DNA of 39,693 bases from an uncultured Enorma sp. (GCA_905210055.1 CAJLVH010000003.1:1-39693), one strand, 5' to 3'. Positions 6,524 through 14,385 are shown, numbered from the stretch's first letter. The notes: generated by a model not told the origin, from the letters alone. A program made the numbers and translations.

Positions 6524-8287
6524 CTATCGACGCGTGGCAATCTCCTCGCGCACGCTTGCGATAAACTCATCGAGCTCGGCGGCGTGCGTCTCGTTCGAAC
6601 GATCGCGCACGGAGATGTTCCCCGCCTCGACCTCCTGCTCACCCAGGATAAGCATATAGGGTGGGCGGTCGATGTTGCGCGCCTCGCGGATCTTGTAGCC
6701 GATCTTCTCGTCGCGCTCGTCGCACACGGCACGAATGCCGGCGGCATCGAGCTTGGCCGTCACCTCGAGCGCATAATCGCGGCTCTTCTCGGAGACGGGC
6801 AGCACCTTCACCTGGCACGGCGCGAGCCAGGTGGGAAACTTGCCAGCAAAGTGCTCGATCAAGATACCGATGAAGCGCTCGATGGAGCCGAAGCACACGC
6901 GGTGAAGCATGATGGGACGCTTCTTGGAGCCATCAGCGTCCGTGTACTCGAGGTCGAAGTTGAGCGGCATCTGGAAGTCGAGCTGCACGGTGCCGCACTG
7001 CCAGGTGCGACCGAGGGAGTCTTCCAGGTGGAAGTCGATCTTGGGACCGTAGAAGGCACCATCGCCCTCGTTGACCACGTACTCCTTACCCAAGCGCTCG
7101 AGTGCCTCGCGCAGGCCGGCCTCGGCGCGCTCCCAATCCTCATCGGAACCCATGGAGTCCTCGGGACGCGTGGAGAGCTCGAGGTGGTAGGTGAAGCCGA
7201 ACTTCTGGTAGACGGAGTCGATGAGGTTCACCACGCCCACGATCTCGTCGGTGAGCTGGTCGGGACGGACGAAGAGGTGGGCGTCGTCCTGGTTGAAGCA
7301 GCGCACGCGGAAGAGGCCGTGCAGGGCGCCGCGCATCTCGTGGCGGTGCACCAGGCCGATCTCGCCGGCACGGATGGGCAGCTCGCGGTAGCTGTGCGGA
7401 CGGCTCTTGTACACGAGCACGCCGCCCGGGCAGTTCATGGGTTTGATGCAGTACTCCTCGTCATCGATGACGGTGGAGTACATGTTGTCCTTATAGTGGT
7501 CCCAGTGGCCGGAGGTCTCCCACAGGTGCTTGCTCATGATCTGCGGCGTGGAGATCTCGACATAGCCCGCCTTGTGGTGGATCTCGCGCCAGTAGCTCAA
7601 AAGCTCATTCTTGAGAATCATGCCGTTGGGCAGGAAGAACGGGAAGCCTGGGGCCTCGTCGCGCATCATGAAGATGTCCATCTCGCGGCCGATCTTGCGG
7701 TGGTCGCGCTTCTTGGCCTCTTCGAGCAGGCGCAGGTGCTCGTCGAGCTCCTCCTTCGTGGCGAAGGCAGTGCCGTTCACGCGGGTGAGCATCTTGTTGT
7801 CCTTGTCGCCCTTCCAGTAGGCGCCCGAGACGCCCGTGAGCTTGAAGGCCTTGAGCGCCTTGGTGTAGGTGAGGTGCGGGCCCACGCACATATCGATGTA
7901 CTCGCCCTGCTGGTAGAAGGTGATGCGAGCATCCTCGTCAAGATCGCCGATGTGCTCGACCTTGTATTTCTCGCCACGCTCCTCCATGAGCGCGATAGCC
8001 TCCGCGCGCGGAAGCTCGAATACCTGGAACTTGAGGTTCTCCTTCACAATCTTCTTCATCTCTGCCTCGATGGCCGGGAAGTCCTCCTCAGAGATCTTCT
8101 GACCTTCAGGCAGGTCGATATCGTAGTAGAAGCCGTTGTCCGTAGCCGGACCGTAGGCGAAGTCGGCCTCGGGGTACAGGCGCTTCACGGCCTGCGCCAT
8201 GATGTGAGCGGCGCTGTGGCGAACGACGTGGGTAACCTCGTCTGCCGGGCACTCGTCAACGTGGCCGTCGTTATACAGAACCTTCAT
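6524..8287 (-). CDS. thrS: threonyl-tRNA synthetase, TGS-less form
   Basis: Charges tRNA-Thr in the cytosol. 587 residues. The editing domain begins almost at once (HSAAHIMAQAVKRLYP near residue 24) with its metal-site-like CVGPH; then the class II core with motif 2 (RHEMRGALHGLFRVR), zinc-ligand segment CIKPMNCPGG, and motif 3 (GSIERFIGILIEH); then the anticodon-binding domain from about residue 490. Most bacterial ThrRS are about 640 residues because of an N-terminal TGS domain, absent here. I see no upstream in-frame extension or alternative start that would restore it: the ATG at 8287 follows AAGGAG with about 6 nt spacing. No T-box leader is visible; a terminator of the preceding gene lies at 8395-8434. 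Confidence 0.96.
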   Translation of the reverse strand: MKVLYNDGHVDECPADEVTHVVRHSAAHIMAQAVKRLYPEADFAYGPATDNGFYYDIDLPEGQKISEEDFPAIEAEMKKIVKENLKFQVFELPRAEAIALMEERGEKYKVEHIGDLDEDARITFYQQGEYIDMCVGPHLTYTKALKAFKLTGVSGAYWKGDKDNKMLTRVNGTAFATKEELDEHLRLLEEAKKRDHRKIGREMDIFMMRDEAPGFPFFLPNGMILKNELLSYWREIHHKAGYVEISTPQIMSKHLWETSGHWDHYKDNMYSTVIDDEEYCIKPMNCPGGVLVYKSRPHSYRELPIRAGEIGLVHRHEMRGALHGLFRVRCFNQDDAHLFVRPDQLTDEIVGVVNLIDSVYQKFGFTYHLELSTRPEDSMGSDEDWERAEAGLREALERLGKEYVVNEGDGAFYGPKIDFHLEDSLGRTWQCGTVQLDFQMPLNFDLEYTDADGSKKRPIMLHRVCFGSIERFIGILIEHFAGKFPTWLAPCQVKVLPVSEKSRDYALEVTAKLDAAGIRAVCDERDEKIGYKIREARNIDRPPYMLILGEQEVEAGNISVRDRSNETHAAELDEFIASVREEIATRR

Positions 8288-8394
8288 TGCTTGCTCCTTA
8301 TCGTAGAGAGGAATAGCAGATGGTTAGTACCAAGGAACAGGGGGCGAGGCGCGGATCGCATCACCTACGGGGTGGCGCGCGGCGCACCTCATAC

Positions 8395-8434
8395 AAAAAC
8401 GCCCGCACCCGATGATACCACCGGGATGCGAGCG
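8395..8434 (-). terminator. intrinsic terminator of the zinc-ribbon gene
   Basis: On the minus strand CGCTCGCATCCCG pairs with CGGGTGCGGGCG (one bulge, one wobble) around GTGGTATCAT, followed directly by TTTTT. It lies 44 nt past the stop codon at 8478. The loop contains GGTGGTA, which resembles a T-box by chance. Confidence 0.8.
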
Positions 8435-8477
8435 TTATCGGGCGCGAACGAAGTTCCGGTCAAGACCGGCGGCGCGC

Positions 8478-8909
8478 CTATTGGATGTGCGTTCGGCAGT
8501 ACGGGCACACCTTCCAATGGGCGTCGAGCGGCTTGTGGCAGCTGGGGCAGACGTTGCGCACCTGGGTGTTGCACACCGGGCACACGACGAAATCCTTCTC
8601 GATGGGCCCACCGCAGCGCGGGCACGTGCCGTACTGAGCGAGCTGGCGCTCACGAAGCGCCATGTCGAGCTCCTGCTCCTCGCGGTCGGAGAGGTAGCTG
8701 CTCGGACGAAGCACGTTGTAGGCGATGAGGCCGACGAGTGGGACGAGCGAAAGCAGACCCCACGCCCAGAAGTACTGGGAGCCGCGACGGCGCGCGTCGA
8801 CGAACACGTAGACCACAGAGAGCACGTACAGCGCGACGATGAACGCAATGAAGAGATAAATGACAGTCATGACCTGCGGCGTCATGAGCTGTTGGATGTA
8901 TTCCATCAT
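8478..8909 (-). CDS. small membrane protein with double zinc ribbon
   Basis: 143 residues. Two hydrophobic segments near the N-terminus (roughly residues 12-34 and 47-66), a charged middle, and a C-terminal cytosolic tail with two zinc-ribbon halves: CPRCGG...CPVCN and CPSCHK...CPYCR, i.e. eight cysteines in four CxxC knuckles (double zinc ribbon, DZANK-like). Such modules usually mediate protein contacts; no specific function is known to me. I use the first of two ATGs at 8909; the ribosome site is poor (AAAGG about 12 nt away), so 8906 is equally possible. It has its own promoter (8967-8995) and terminator (8395-8434), so it is a monocistronic unit between folC and thrS. Confidence 0.8.
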   Translation of the reverse strand: MMEYIQQLMTPQVMTVIYLFIAFIVALYVLSVVYVFVDARRRGSQYFWAWGLLSLVPLVGLIAYNVLRPSSYLSDREEQELDMALRERQLAQYGTCPRCGGPIEKDFVVCPVCNTQVRNVCPSCHKPLDAHWKVCPYCRTHIQ

Positions 8910-8966
8910 GAGCGGTCGATACCTTTCAGCTGAAGTGATCACAAGTGCTGGTACAAACAACGATAC

Positions 8967-8995
8967 ATTGTATACCGAGTCGCGCATCCTGCCAA
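8967..8995 (-). promoter_or_regulatory. sigma-70 type promoter of the zinc-ribbon gene
   Basis: TTGGCA (8990-8995), 17-nt spacer, TACAAT (8967-8972). Transcription would start near 8960, about 50 nt before the ATG. Confidence 0.6.
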
Positions 8996-9038
8996 AAATC
9001 CACAGCCTCGGCGCAGCAAACGTCCGTGACGGCAGCCC

Positions 9039-9067
9039 CTGCCAAAAGGGACTGTCCCTTTTGGCAG
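9039..9067. repeat. perfect 13-bp inverted repeat between folC and the zinc-ribbon gene
   Basis: CTGCCAAAAGGGA and its exact complement flank a 3-nt loop; TGCCAAAA/TTTTGGCA fragments recur at 8990 and 9069. It lies 15 nt past the folC stop codon, so it may end that transcript, although no T-tract follows on the minus strand. Its core AGGGACTGTCCCT resembles other GGGAC hairpins in this window. Confidence 0.7.
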
Positions 9068-9081
9068 CTTTTGGCAGACCA

Positions 9082-10446
9082 TCACAACAGGCGGGTGAGC
9101 TCGCCGGCAAGGGTGATGGTACCGGCAGCCACGATGTCCTCTCCCGCAGCGGTTACGGCGTCGAGCGCGTCCGCAACTGTTGCATGCACGGCAACGAGAT
9201 CTTCCTGCGCCCTCCCCTCCCGCTCGAGCTCTTCGGCCACGAGCGCGGCAAGCTCCGTTGCAGGAAGCGCGCGCTCGGAGGCGGTCTGGGTCACGCGGAC
9301 GCGGGGAAACGCGGGTACGAGCGCGCGCACGATGCCGCGAGCGTCTTTATCGGAAAGCGTCGCGATAAGGAGCGTCGGGCGACGGCCGACGCACGGGTCG
9401 ATCTCGTCGAGCGACCCCGCGAACGATGCGCACGATTGCGGGTTATGGCACGCGTCGATGAGCACAAGCGGACGTTCGCGCCGCACGTCGAAGCGACCAG
9501 GCGTGGGACAGCCGCGCAAGCTGCGGCCAAGGCTTTCGGCATCGAGCGGACGGCCGAGGTATGCCTCGACCAGGCTGATGGCGCAAGCGGCGTTTTGCGC
9601 CTGATACGCAGGCTTCGAAAGCGCGATACGGTACGACGCGCGCGGCGTCACGCACGAGAACACGAGGTCGTCACCTAGCCGTTGGGGCAACCGCTCGATC
9701 TGGTGACGTGACACCACCGGCTCCACGCCCGCCCAGGCGCAGCGTTCGTCCATCACACGCTGAACGCTCGGCTCATGCGTCCCCTCGCCGAGCACCACGG
9801 CGCGTCCGGGCTTAATGATCGCCGCCTTCTCTGTCGCGATCTGGGCGAGTGTGTCGCCTAAGATACGCGTATGGTCGAGCCCAATGCCCGTCACCGCAAC
9901 GGCAACCGGATTTGTCGCGCTCGTCGCGTCCCAGCGCCCGCCGAGGCCGACCTCGAGTACGGCAACTTCAACGCGGGCTTCAGCGAAGACGACGAGCGCA
10001 GCTACCGTGAGCAGGTCGAAGGGGGTGATCGTATAGGCAGCCTCACCGCGCCCGCACCGCGCCTCATTCACGCGCCGGCCAGCTTCAACGGCAGCGGAGA
10101 CGCCATGGGCGAACGCCGCATCCGAGACGATAGCGCCATCGATTTCCATGCGCTCGGGATAGTGCACGAGGTGCGGCGAGGTATAGAGCGCGGTGCGAAG
10201 GCCTTCGCCCACAAGCGCCGCAGCGGCAAAGCGCACCGTCGAGCTCTTGCCGTTCGTGCCGGCAACTTGGATTACGTCATAGTAAGCATCCGGCCTCTCG
10301 AGAACGTCGAGCATGTCAACGACGGTCTCAAGCAATGGGCCGGCGTCACCCGAGATGACGCCCGTGTCCGCGGCGAGCGCGACAGCCTCCTCGAAAGGAA
10401 GTTCGGGCACGTCGAAGGGGATGGCATAGGGCGAAAGATGTTCCAT
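9082..10446 (-). CDS. folC: folylpolyglutamate synthase / dihydrofolate synthase
   Basis: Adds glutamate to dihydropteroate and/or folates, trapping folate in the cell. 454 residues, usual length. P-loop region VAGTNGKSST (near residue 62), LYTSPHLVHYPERM, the VLEVGLGGRWDATSAT segment and IGLDHTRILG are all Mur-ligase/FolC signatures; the C-terminal domain carries DACHNPQS. I start at the ATG at 10446, which lies 11 nt after the stop of the cyclo-ligase gene; the site AGAAAG is modest. The longer open frame upstream overlaps that gene and is not used. It is the last gene of the FNT channel, cyclo-ligase, folC run, so folate turnover and retention are expressed with formate uptake. Confidence 0.94.
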   Translation of the reverse strand: MEHLSPYAIPFDVPELPFEEAVALAADTGVISGDAGPLLETVVDMLDVLERPDAYYDVIQVAGTNGKSSTVRFAAAALVGEGLRTALYTSPHLVHYPERMEIDGAIVSDAAFAHGVSAAVEAGRRVNEARCGRGEAAYTITPFDLLTVAALVVFAEARVEVAVLEVGLGGRWDATSATNPVAVAVTGIGLDHTRILGDTLAQIATEKAAIIKPGRAVVLGEGTHEPSVQRVMDERCAWAGVEPVVSRHQIERLPQRLGDDLVFSCVTPRASYRIALSKPAYQAQNAACAISLVEAYLGRPLDAESLGRSLRGCPTPGRFDVRRERPLVLIDACHNPQSCASFAGSLDEIDPCVGRRPTLLIATLSDKDARGIVRALVPAFPRVRVTQTASERALPATELAALVAEELEREGRAQEDLVAVHATVADALDAVTAAGEDIVAAGTITLAGELTRLL

Positions 10447-10457
10447 GAAAGTGCTTT

Positions 10458-11084
10458 CTATACGGTACGCGGTTCGTCCCCGCGATGCGCACGCAGGAAA
10501 CGGGTTTCGGTAATCACCAGGTCTACCGGTATATCGTAGCGCTCCCGTGCACCGAGCGCCGCAAGGTCCTCTACAACCTGCACCTCGCGACACAAACCAA
10601 CGGAGACGCCAGATAATTCGGCAAGAAACACATCATAATACCCGCCGCCATATCCCAAGCGAAACCCCTGCATGTCGACGGCGAGGGCGGGCACGATTGC
10701 AAGCGCGCCCTTATGCACGGCAAGATCCACCTCGCGAGCGGGGTCCTCGGCAGGCTCCTGCATACCGAAGGCGTGTCGTTCAAGACCGTCGAGCGAATCA
10801 ATCGTGTACCAACGCATACGGCGTGATGCCGGTACACAGCGCGGCAGAGCGACCGTCTTGCCCTCCTGCCAGGCGCGCTCGATGATGCCGCGCGTCTCGA
10901 CCTCCGCACCAATCGAAAGATAGCAGGCGACAAGCTGGGCGTTTTCGAATTCTGGCAATTCGCATACGCGCTCAGCAATCACGGCATCGATGCTCGCGCG
11001 CTCTTCAGGCGAAAGCGCGAGGCGCTTCTGTTTGAACGCCGCGCGGAGCGAGTCTTTTCGTGCAAGCGCGCCAAAGGAACGCAT
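10458..11084 (-). CDS. 5-formyltetrahydrofolate cyclo-ligase (MTHFS)
   Basis: ATP-dependent conversion of 5-formyl-THF to 5,10-methenyl-THF, returning the stored form to the one-carbon pool. 208 residues; N-terminal basic helix (RKDSLRAAFKQKR), YLSIGAEVET, and the diagnostic GFRLGYGGGYYD loop with ATP and substrate contacts. Start ATG at 11084 with AGGGA about 10 nt upstream; a GTG two codons earlier (11090) is an alternative. It begins 13 nt after the FNT gene and ends 11 nt before folC, so the three are almost certainly cotranscribed. Its product is the substrate of FchA encoded nearby. Confidence 0.93.
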   Translation of the reverse strand: MRSFGALARKDSLRAAFKQKRLALSPEERASIDAVIAERVCELPEFENAQLVACYLSIGAEVETRGIIERAWQEGKTVALPRCVPASRRMRWYTIDSLDGLERHAFGMQEPAEDPAREVDLAVHKGALAIVPALAVDMQGFRLGYGGGYYDVFLAELSGVSVGLCREVQVVEDLAALGARERYDIPVDLVITETRFLRAHRGDEPRTV

Positions 11085-11097
11085 GGACACGGCTTCC

Positions 11098-11910
11098 CTA
11101 TCGCTTCAACTTGGGCGCGTATGCCGTCCAATAGGCGATCGCTACCAACACGCCGCCCACGATATTTCCCACAGTGACGCAGACGAGGTTCATGGCAACG
11201 CCCGTGACCGTGATACCGGCAGCACCCGAAGCCGCTTCCAGCATGAGGCCGAGCGGCAAGAAGAACAGATTCGCGATGCTGTGCTCGAAGCCGAGAGCCA
11301 CGAACGCACAGACCGGCAGCGCCGTCGCAGCGAGCTTATCGCACACTGTCTTACCCGCGAAACCCATCCACACGGCAAGGCACACGAGGATGTTGCAGAG
11401 GATGCCGCGCGCAAACGCGACGGCGGGCGCAAGCGACGCCTTCGATGCCGCAACAGTGATAGCGGCATCTCCCACCGCACCAGAGCCCATGTCGCCGAAC
11501 GCAGCGAGGGTGAGGAGGCCCGCAATAAGGATCGCACCCACCGCGTTGCCCGCGTAGACGATGATCCAGTTTCTAAGGATTCCCTTGAACGGATACCGAC
11601 GCGAAAGGCCACCCGCCGCCATGAGGCAGTTGCCGGTGAAGAGCTCGGCGCCCGCGACGAGCACGAGGAAGAGCCCCAGGCAGAACACGAGTCCGCCGAG
11701 CACCTGGCTTACCGCGAAGGGCAAGCTTGTGTCGGCCTTCACGATGAGCATGAAGCTACCGCCAAGCGCGATGAAGGCGCCGGCAAGCACAGCAAGCACA
11801 AAAAGGCGTGCAGCGGGAGCCGTGGCTTTCGTGACGCCAGCGTCTTCTGCAGCGGCTTCCACCTCTGCCGGCGTGCGCATGAGCGGATTCGGATAGGGTT
11901 CCTGGGCCAT
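11098..11910 (-). CDS. FNT family formate/nitrite channel, probably formate
   Basis: Pentameric inner-membrane anion channel. 270 residues with six hydrophobic segments and the FNT landmarks: GAELFTGNCL, NILVCLAVWMGFAGK (conserved Lys) and GFEHSIANLFF with the central His at about residue 210. Formate is preferred to nitrite as substrate because the genes on either side handle formate-derived one-carbon units (fhs, fchA, folD, MTHFS) and no nitrite reductase is present. Start: ATG at 11910 has AAAGG 6 nt upstream; the ATG at 11916 is too close to that site. First gene of the run to folC, behind the hairpin at 11947-11997. Confidence 0.88.
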   Translation of the reverse strand: MAQEPYPNPLMRTPAEVEAAAEDAGVTKATAPAARLFVLAVLAGAFIALGGSFMLIVKADTSLPFAVSQVLGGLVFCLGLFLVLVAGAELFTGNCLMAAGGLSRRYPFKGILRNWIIVYAGNAVGAILIAGLLTLAAFGDMGSGAVGDAAITVAASKASLAPAVAFARGILCNILVCLAVWMGFAGKTVCDKLAATALPVCAFVALGFEHSIANLFFLPLGLMLEAASGAAGITVTGVAMNLVCVTVGNIVGGVLVAIAYWTAYAPKLKR

Positions 11911-11946
11911 CGGCATCCTTTCTCTACGAAGTTGCTAAGACGGGCG

Positions 11947-11997
11947 GGTTGGTCGGATGGGTTGGAAGGAACACGTCCCCAACCAACCCATCCAACC
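11947..11997. repeat. GGTTGG-rich hairpin between folE and the FNT gene
   Basis: GGATGGGTTGG (11955-11965) pairs with an interrupted complement at 11979-11997, with GGTTGG/CCAACC at the outside. The loop carries ACACGTCCCC. It sits 7 nt past the folE stop and may terminate or process the folE transcript; no T-tract. Member of the GGGAC hairpin group. Confidence 0.6.
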
Positions 11998-12003
11998 ACC
12001 TCA

Positions 12004-12570
12004 TCACAGGCCGAGGAGGCGCAAAGCCTCTTCGCGCGTCTTGATGTCTTTGCGGAAGACCCCGCGCACGGCAGAGGTCATGGTGAGGGCGCCGGCGCTC
12101 TTCACCCCGCGCATAGTCATGCACATGTGCTCAGCCTCGAGCACCACGAGCACGCCCATGGGGTCGAGCTCTGCCATCATGGCGTCCGCGATCTGGGACG
12201 TGAGCCGTTCCTGCAGCTGCAGACGGCGCGCGTAGCCGTTCACGCACCGCGCGATCTTCGAAAGTCCCGTGATGCGCCCCGCGCGCGGGATGTAGGCAAC
12301 GTGCGCCTTGCCCGTGAAGGGCAGGATATGGTGCTCGCAGAGCGAAGAGAACGGGATGTCGCGGACGATAACCATGTCCTCGCTCTCGGTCTCATGAAAC
12401 TGTTTGCGCAGATGGTGCTTGGGTTCGTCATCATAGCCGCCCAGGATTTCCTCGGCGGCGCGCGCGACGCGGTCGGGCGTCTCAACGAGGCCGGGACGGT
12501 CGGGGTCTTCGCCCACCGCGATGAGGAACTCACGGATGGCGCGTTCAGCACGCTCCCTATCGATGGCCAT
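12004..12570 (-). CDS. folE: GTP cyclohydrolase I
   Basis: First step of folate (and other pterin) synthesis: GTP to 7,8-dihydroneopterin triphosphate. 188 residues, standard length. Zinc ligands in SLCEHHILPF (Cys78, His81) and a third Cys in HMCMTMRG; GKAHVAYIP and GLSKIAR are family motifs. I use the ATG at 12570 with AGGGG about 7 nt upstream; five extra upstream codons are not needed. It stands between folD and the FNT gene on the same strand but has hairpins on both sides, so it may be separately controlled: a TACAAT -10 box and a palindrome overlap its likely start of transcription. No folB, folK or folP is in the window. Confidence 0.95.
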   Translation of the reverse strand: MAIDRERAERAIREFLIAVGEDPDRPGLVETPDRVARAAEEILGGYDDEPKHHLRKQFHETESEDMVIVRDIPFSSLCEHHILPFTGKAHVAYIPRAGRITGLSKIARCVNGYARRLQLQERLTSQIADAMMAELDPMGVLVVLEAEHMCMTMRGVKSAGALTMTSAVRGVFRKDIKTREEALRLLGL

Positions 12571-12589
12571 CTTTGCCCCTCTCACTCGG

Positions 12590-12622
12590 ATGACTCATTT
12601 GGGACGGGTTTGAATGAGTCAT
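12590..12622. promoter_or_regulatory. palindrome over the likely folE transcription start
   Basis: ATGACTCATT and its exact complement AATGAGTCAT flank 13 nt (TGGGACGGGTTTG). It begins 2 nt downstream of the TACAAT box and ends 20 nt before the folE ATG, so it is either an operator or a 5' leader hairpin. Confidence 0.5.
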
Positions 12623-12624
12623 TT

Positions 12625-12630
12625 ATTGTA
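12625..12630 (-). promoter_or_regulatory. possible -10 box of folE
   Basis: TACAAT in GCGCTACAATAAATG, as upstream of guaB; -35 not clear. It lies between the two TGACTCA palindromes. Confidence 0.35.
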
Positions 12631-12666
12631 GCGCTCTCGTGACCGGCGCACACATCAATCGGTGGA

Positions 12667-12699
12667 TGACTCAAAACGACCCCGTCCCCAAATGAGTCA
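12667..12699. repeat. second TGACTCA palindrome, inverted copy of 12590-12622
   Basis: TGACTCA and TGAGTCA arms around CCCCGTCCCC. On the minus strand it reads TGACTCATTTGGGGACGGGG, which matches the plus-strand text of 12591-12608 nearly base for base. It ends 6 nt from the folD stop codon and could act as its terminator. Confidence 0.55.
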
Positions 12700-12705
12700 A
12701 ATGGG

Positions 12706-13551
12706 TCAACGCTCAGCGGCTTCGACCACGTGCTTCATAAGGATCGCCGTCGTGACGGCACCCACGCCACCGGGAACGGGCGTGATGGACGCTACGAGGG
12801 GCTCGACGGCATCGAAGTTGACGTCGCCTACGAGCTTGCCTGCCTCGTCGTCCCAGTTAATACCCACGTCCACGACGGTCTGCCCCGCCGACACGGCGTC
12901 CGCGCCCACGGTGCGGACATGCCCGGCCGCGACCACGAGCACCTCGGCGTCGCGGCACGCCGCCGCGAGATCGCGCGTGCGCGTATGGCACATGGTGACG
13001 GTGGCGTTCTTCGCCTGAAGCATCATGGAAACCGGCTTGCCGATCACGAGCGAGCGCCCCACGACCGTCACGCGCGCGCCCGCGAGCTCGACCCCCGAGC
13101 GCTCGAGGAGCTCAACGACTGCCTCCGCCGTGCACGGCGGAAAGCCGACGCGCTCATTCGCGAACACGCCGAAAAGCGATCCCTGCGTGATGCCGTCGAC
13201 GTCCTTCGCGGAATCGAGCGCGGCACACGCAGCAGCCTCATCAAGCGTAGGCGGAAGCGGGCGGAACATGAGACACCCATGAATGGAAGCATCCTTGTTC
13301 ACCGTGTCAATGGTGGCGAGCAACTCTTCTTGCGAGCAATCCTCCCGCAATACGAAGTGCTTGACCGCAACGCCGACCTTCTCCGCGCGCTTGCAGGCGC
13401 CGCGTTCATAGGAAAGGTCATCCGCTCGCTCGCCCACGCGGATGATCGCGAGCGTGGGCTCGACGCCGCGAGCACGAAGCGCCTCGACGCGCGCGGCGAG
13501 CTCCGCGGTGATGGAGGCGGCGACGGGCGCGCCGCGCAGGATCTGAGCCAT
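12706..13551 (-). CDS. folD: FolD-type methylene-THF dehydrogenase, cyclohydrolase site degraded
   Basis: FolD normally interconverts 5,10-methylene-THF, methenyl-THF and 10-formyl-THF. The 281-residue protein keeps the dehydrogenase fold: KDVDG near 116-120, VVGRSLVIGKPVSMML (dinucleotide loop), VVDVGIN and ITPVPGGVGAVTTAIL. The cyclohydrolase residues are altered: in the YxxxK motif, Tyr48 is present but the lysine position is Ala52 (SYERGACK), and the glutamine of the usual VQLPLP is Phe96 (LMFRPLP). The Tyr-to-VG distance is unchanged, so this is substitution, not a shifted alignment. I infer a monofunctional dehydrogenase. ATG at 13551 follows GGAAGGAG with 6 nt spacing and is only 2 nt after the fchA stop, so the cyclohydrolase gene is translationally coupled to it. 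Confidence 0.93.
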   Translation of the reverse strand: MAQILRGAPVAASITAELAARVEALRARGVEPTLAIIRVGERADDLSYERGACKRAEKVGVAVKHFVLREDCSQEELLATIDTVNKDASIHGCLMFRPLPPTLDEAAACAALDSAKDVDGITQGSLFGVFANERVGFPPCTAEAVVELLERSGVELAGARVTVVGRSLVIGKPVSMMLQAKNATVTMCHTRTRDLAAACRDAEVLVVAAGHVRTVGADAVSAGQTVVDVGINWDDEAGKLVGDVNFDAVEPLVASITPVPGGVGAVTTAILMKHVVEAAER

Positions 13552-13553
13552 GC

Positions 13554-14204
13554 CTACTCCTTCCCGCGCAAGCGATCAGAAACGGAGCGAACGATAGCCT
13601 GGGCGCGCGGAAGGCAATCTTCGAGCATGTGATCGGCCTTGCGATCGAGCTCGTCCGCCAGCGGATCGCCTTTAAGTTCGACGGTATTCACCAGCACCGT
13701 GAGGCGCGCAGCCTCAAGCGCAGAGGCGCAGAGCGACGCCCCGCACCCCACGTCCGACACCATGAACGCGCTCCCCTTGCGTTCCATCTCCTCGAGCACC
13801 CGTATCGCACGCGCGGCCTCTTCCATGATACGGAAGGGGACGCGGCAGGCACCCCGCGTGGCCTCGGCGATGGCGTCTTTTCGGGCAGGGTCGTCCTTGG
13901 GAATCTTATACGCGCGCGCAAGCGGAGCGAACGACGTCGCGTCCTCCTCAACGAGCTCAAGAAGGTTTCCGCGAATATCCTCTGCCTCGGCAAGCATACG
14001 CAGAACATCATCCTCGACATCGGCATACGCTTTTTTACCGAGCGTGAACTGTCCTGCCATGGAGCAGAGCGCGATACCGAGCGCACCCGCGAGCGCCGCC
14101 GCTCCCCCGCCACCGGGGACGGATTTCTTCGCCGCAAGCTCAGCGGCAAACGCACTGCACGACAGATCGGTAAGCGACGATTCGACCAACATCTCCTCGG
14201 TCAT
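13554..14204 (-). CDS. fchA: methenyl-THF cyclohydrolase, FTCD-C/FchA family
   Basis: Predicted to hydrolyse 5,10-methenyl-THF to 10-formyl-THF or the reverse (or to act as formimino-THF cyclodeaminase). 216 residues, all-helical FTCD C-terminal family: KSVPGGGGAAALAGALG near residues 25-42, FTLGKKAY, and a late VSDVGCGASLCASAL. Because folD, immediately downstream, has lost its cyclohydrolase residues, and no histidine-degradation gene is nearby, the cyclohydrolase role is preferred. Start ATG at 14204; the ribosome site (GGATGG) is weak and the longest frame starts 37 codons earlier inside the promoter region. A good promoter lies at 14287-14315, so fchA-folD form one unit, separated from fhs by a large hairpin. 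Confidence 0.85.
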   Translation of the reverse strand: MTEEMLVESSLTDLSCSAFAAELAAKKSVPGGGGAAALAGALGIALCSMAGQFTLGKKAYADVEDDVLRMLAEAEDIRGNLLELVEEDATSFAPLARAYKIPKDDPARKDAIAEATRGACRVPFRIMEEAARAIRVLEEMERKGSAFMVSDVGCGASLCASALEAARLTVLVNTVELKGDPLADELDRKADHMLEDCLPRAQAIVRSVSDRLRGKE

Positions 14205-14286
14205 AGACCATCCAATTCCATTCAAAACCACCAGAACGACCCCGGTGGCCGATTCGAAGCACTCTACAACAGTGTGCCCATGCATG

Positions 14287-14315
14287 TTTATATAGTTCCC
14301 CACCGAGCCAGCCAA
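14287..14315 (-). promoter_or_regulatory. sigma-70 type promoter of fchA-folD
   Basis: TTGGCT (14310-14315), 17-nt spacer, TATAAA (14287-14292); transcription would start near 14280, about 75 nt before the fchA ATG. Confidence 0.55.
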
Positions 14316-14385
14316 AGGTGCTTACCCTAGGATGATCCCGGGGCTCGACGAAGTGGTAACGACGCTGTTCAAGCACGTCACCTCA

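Noticed and set aside
8395..8477. T-box leader of thrS
   Set aside because: GGTGGTA occurs in a hairpin loop, but there is no room for the specifier stem between it and the preceding gene, and the hairpin is a terminator for that gene.
6479..8728. 749-codon plus-strand open frame over thrS
   Set aside because: It is the antisense shadow of thrS in GC-rich DNA; no recognisable domain, no ribosome site, and thrS is unmistakable.
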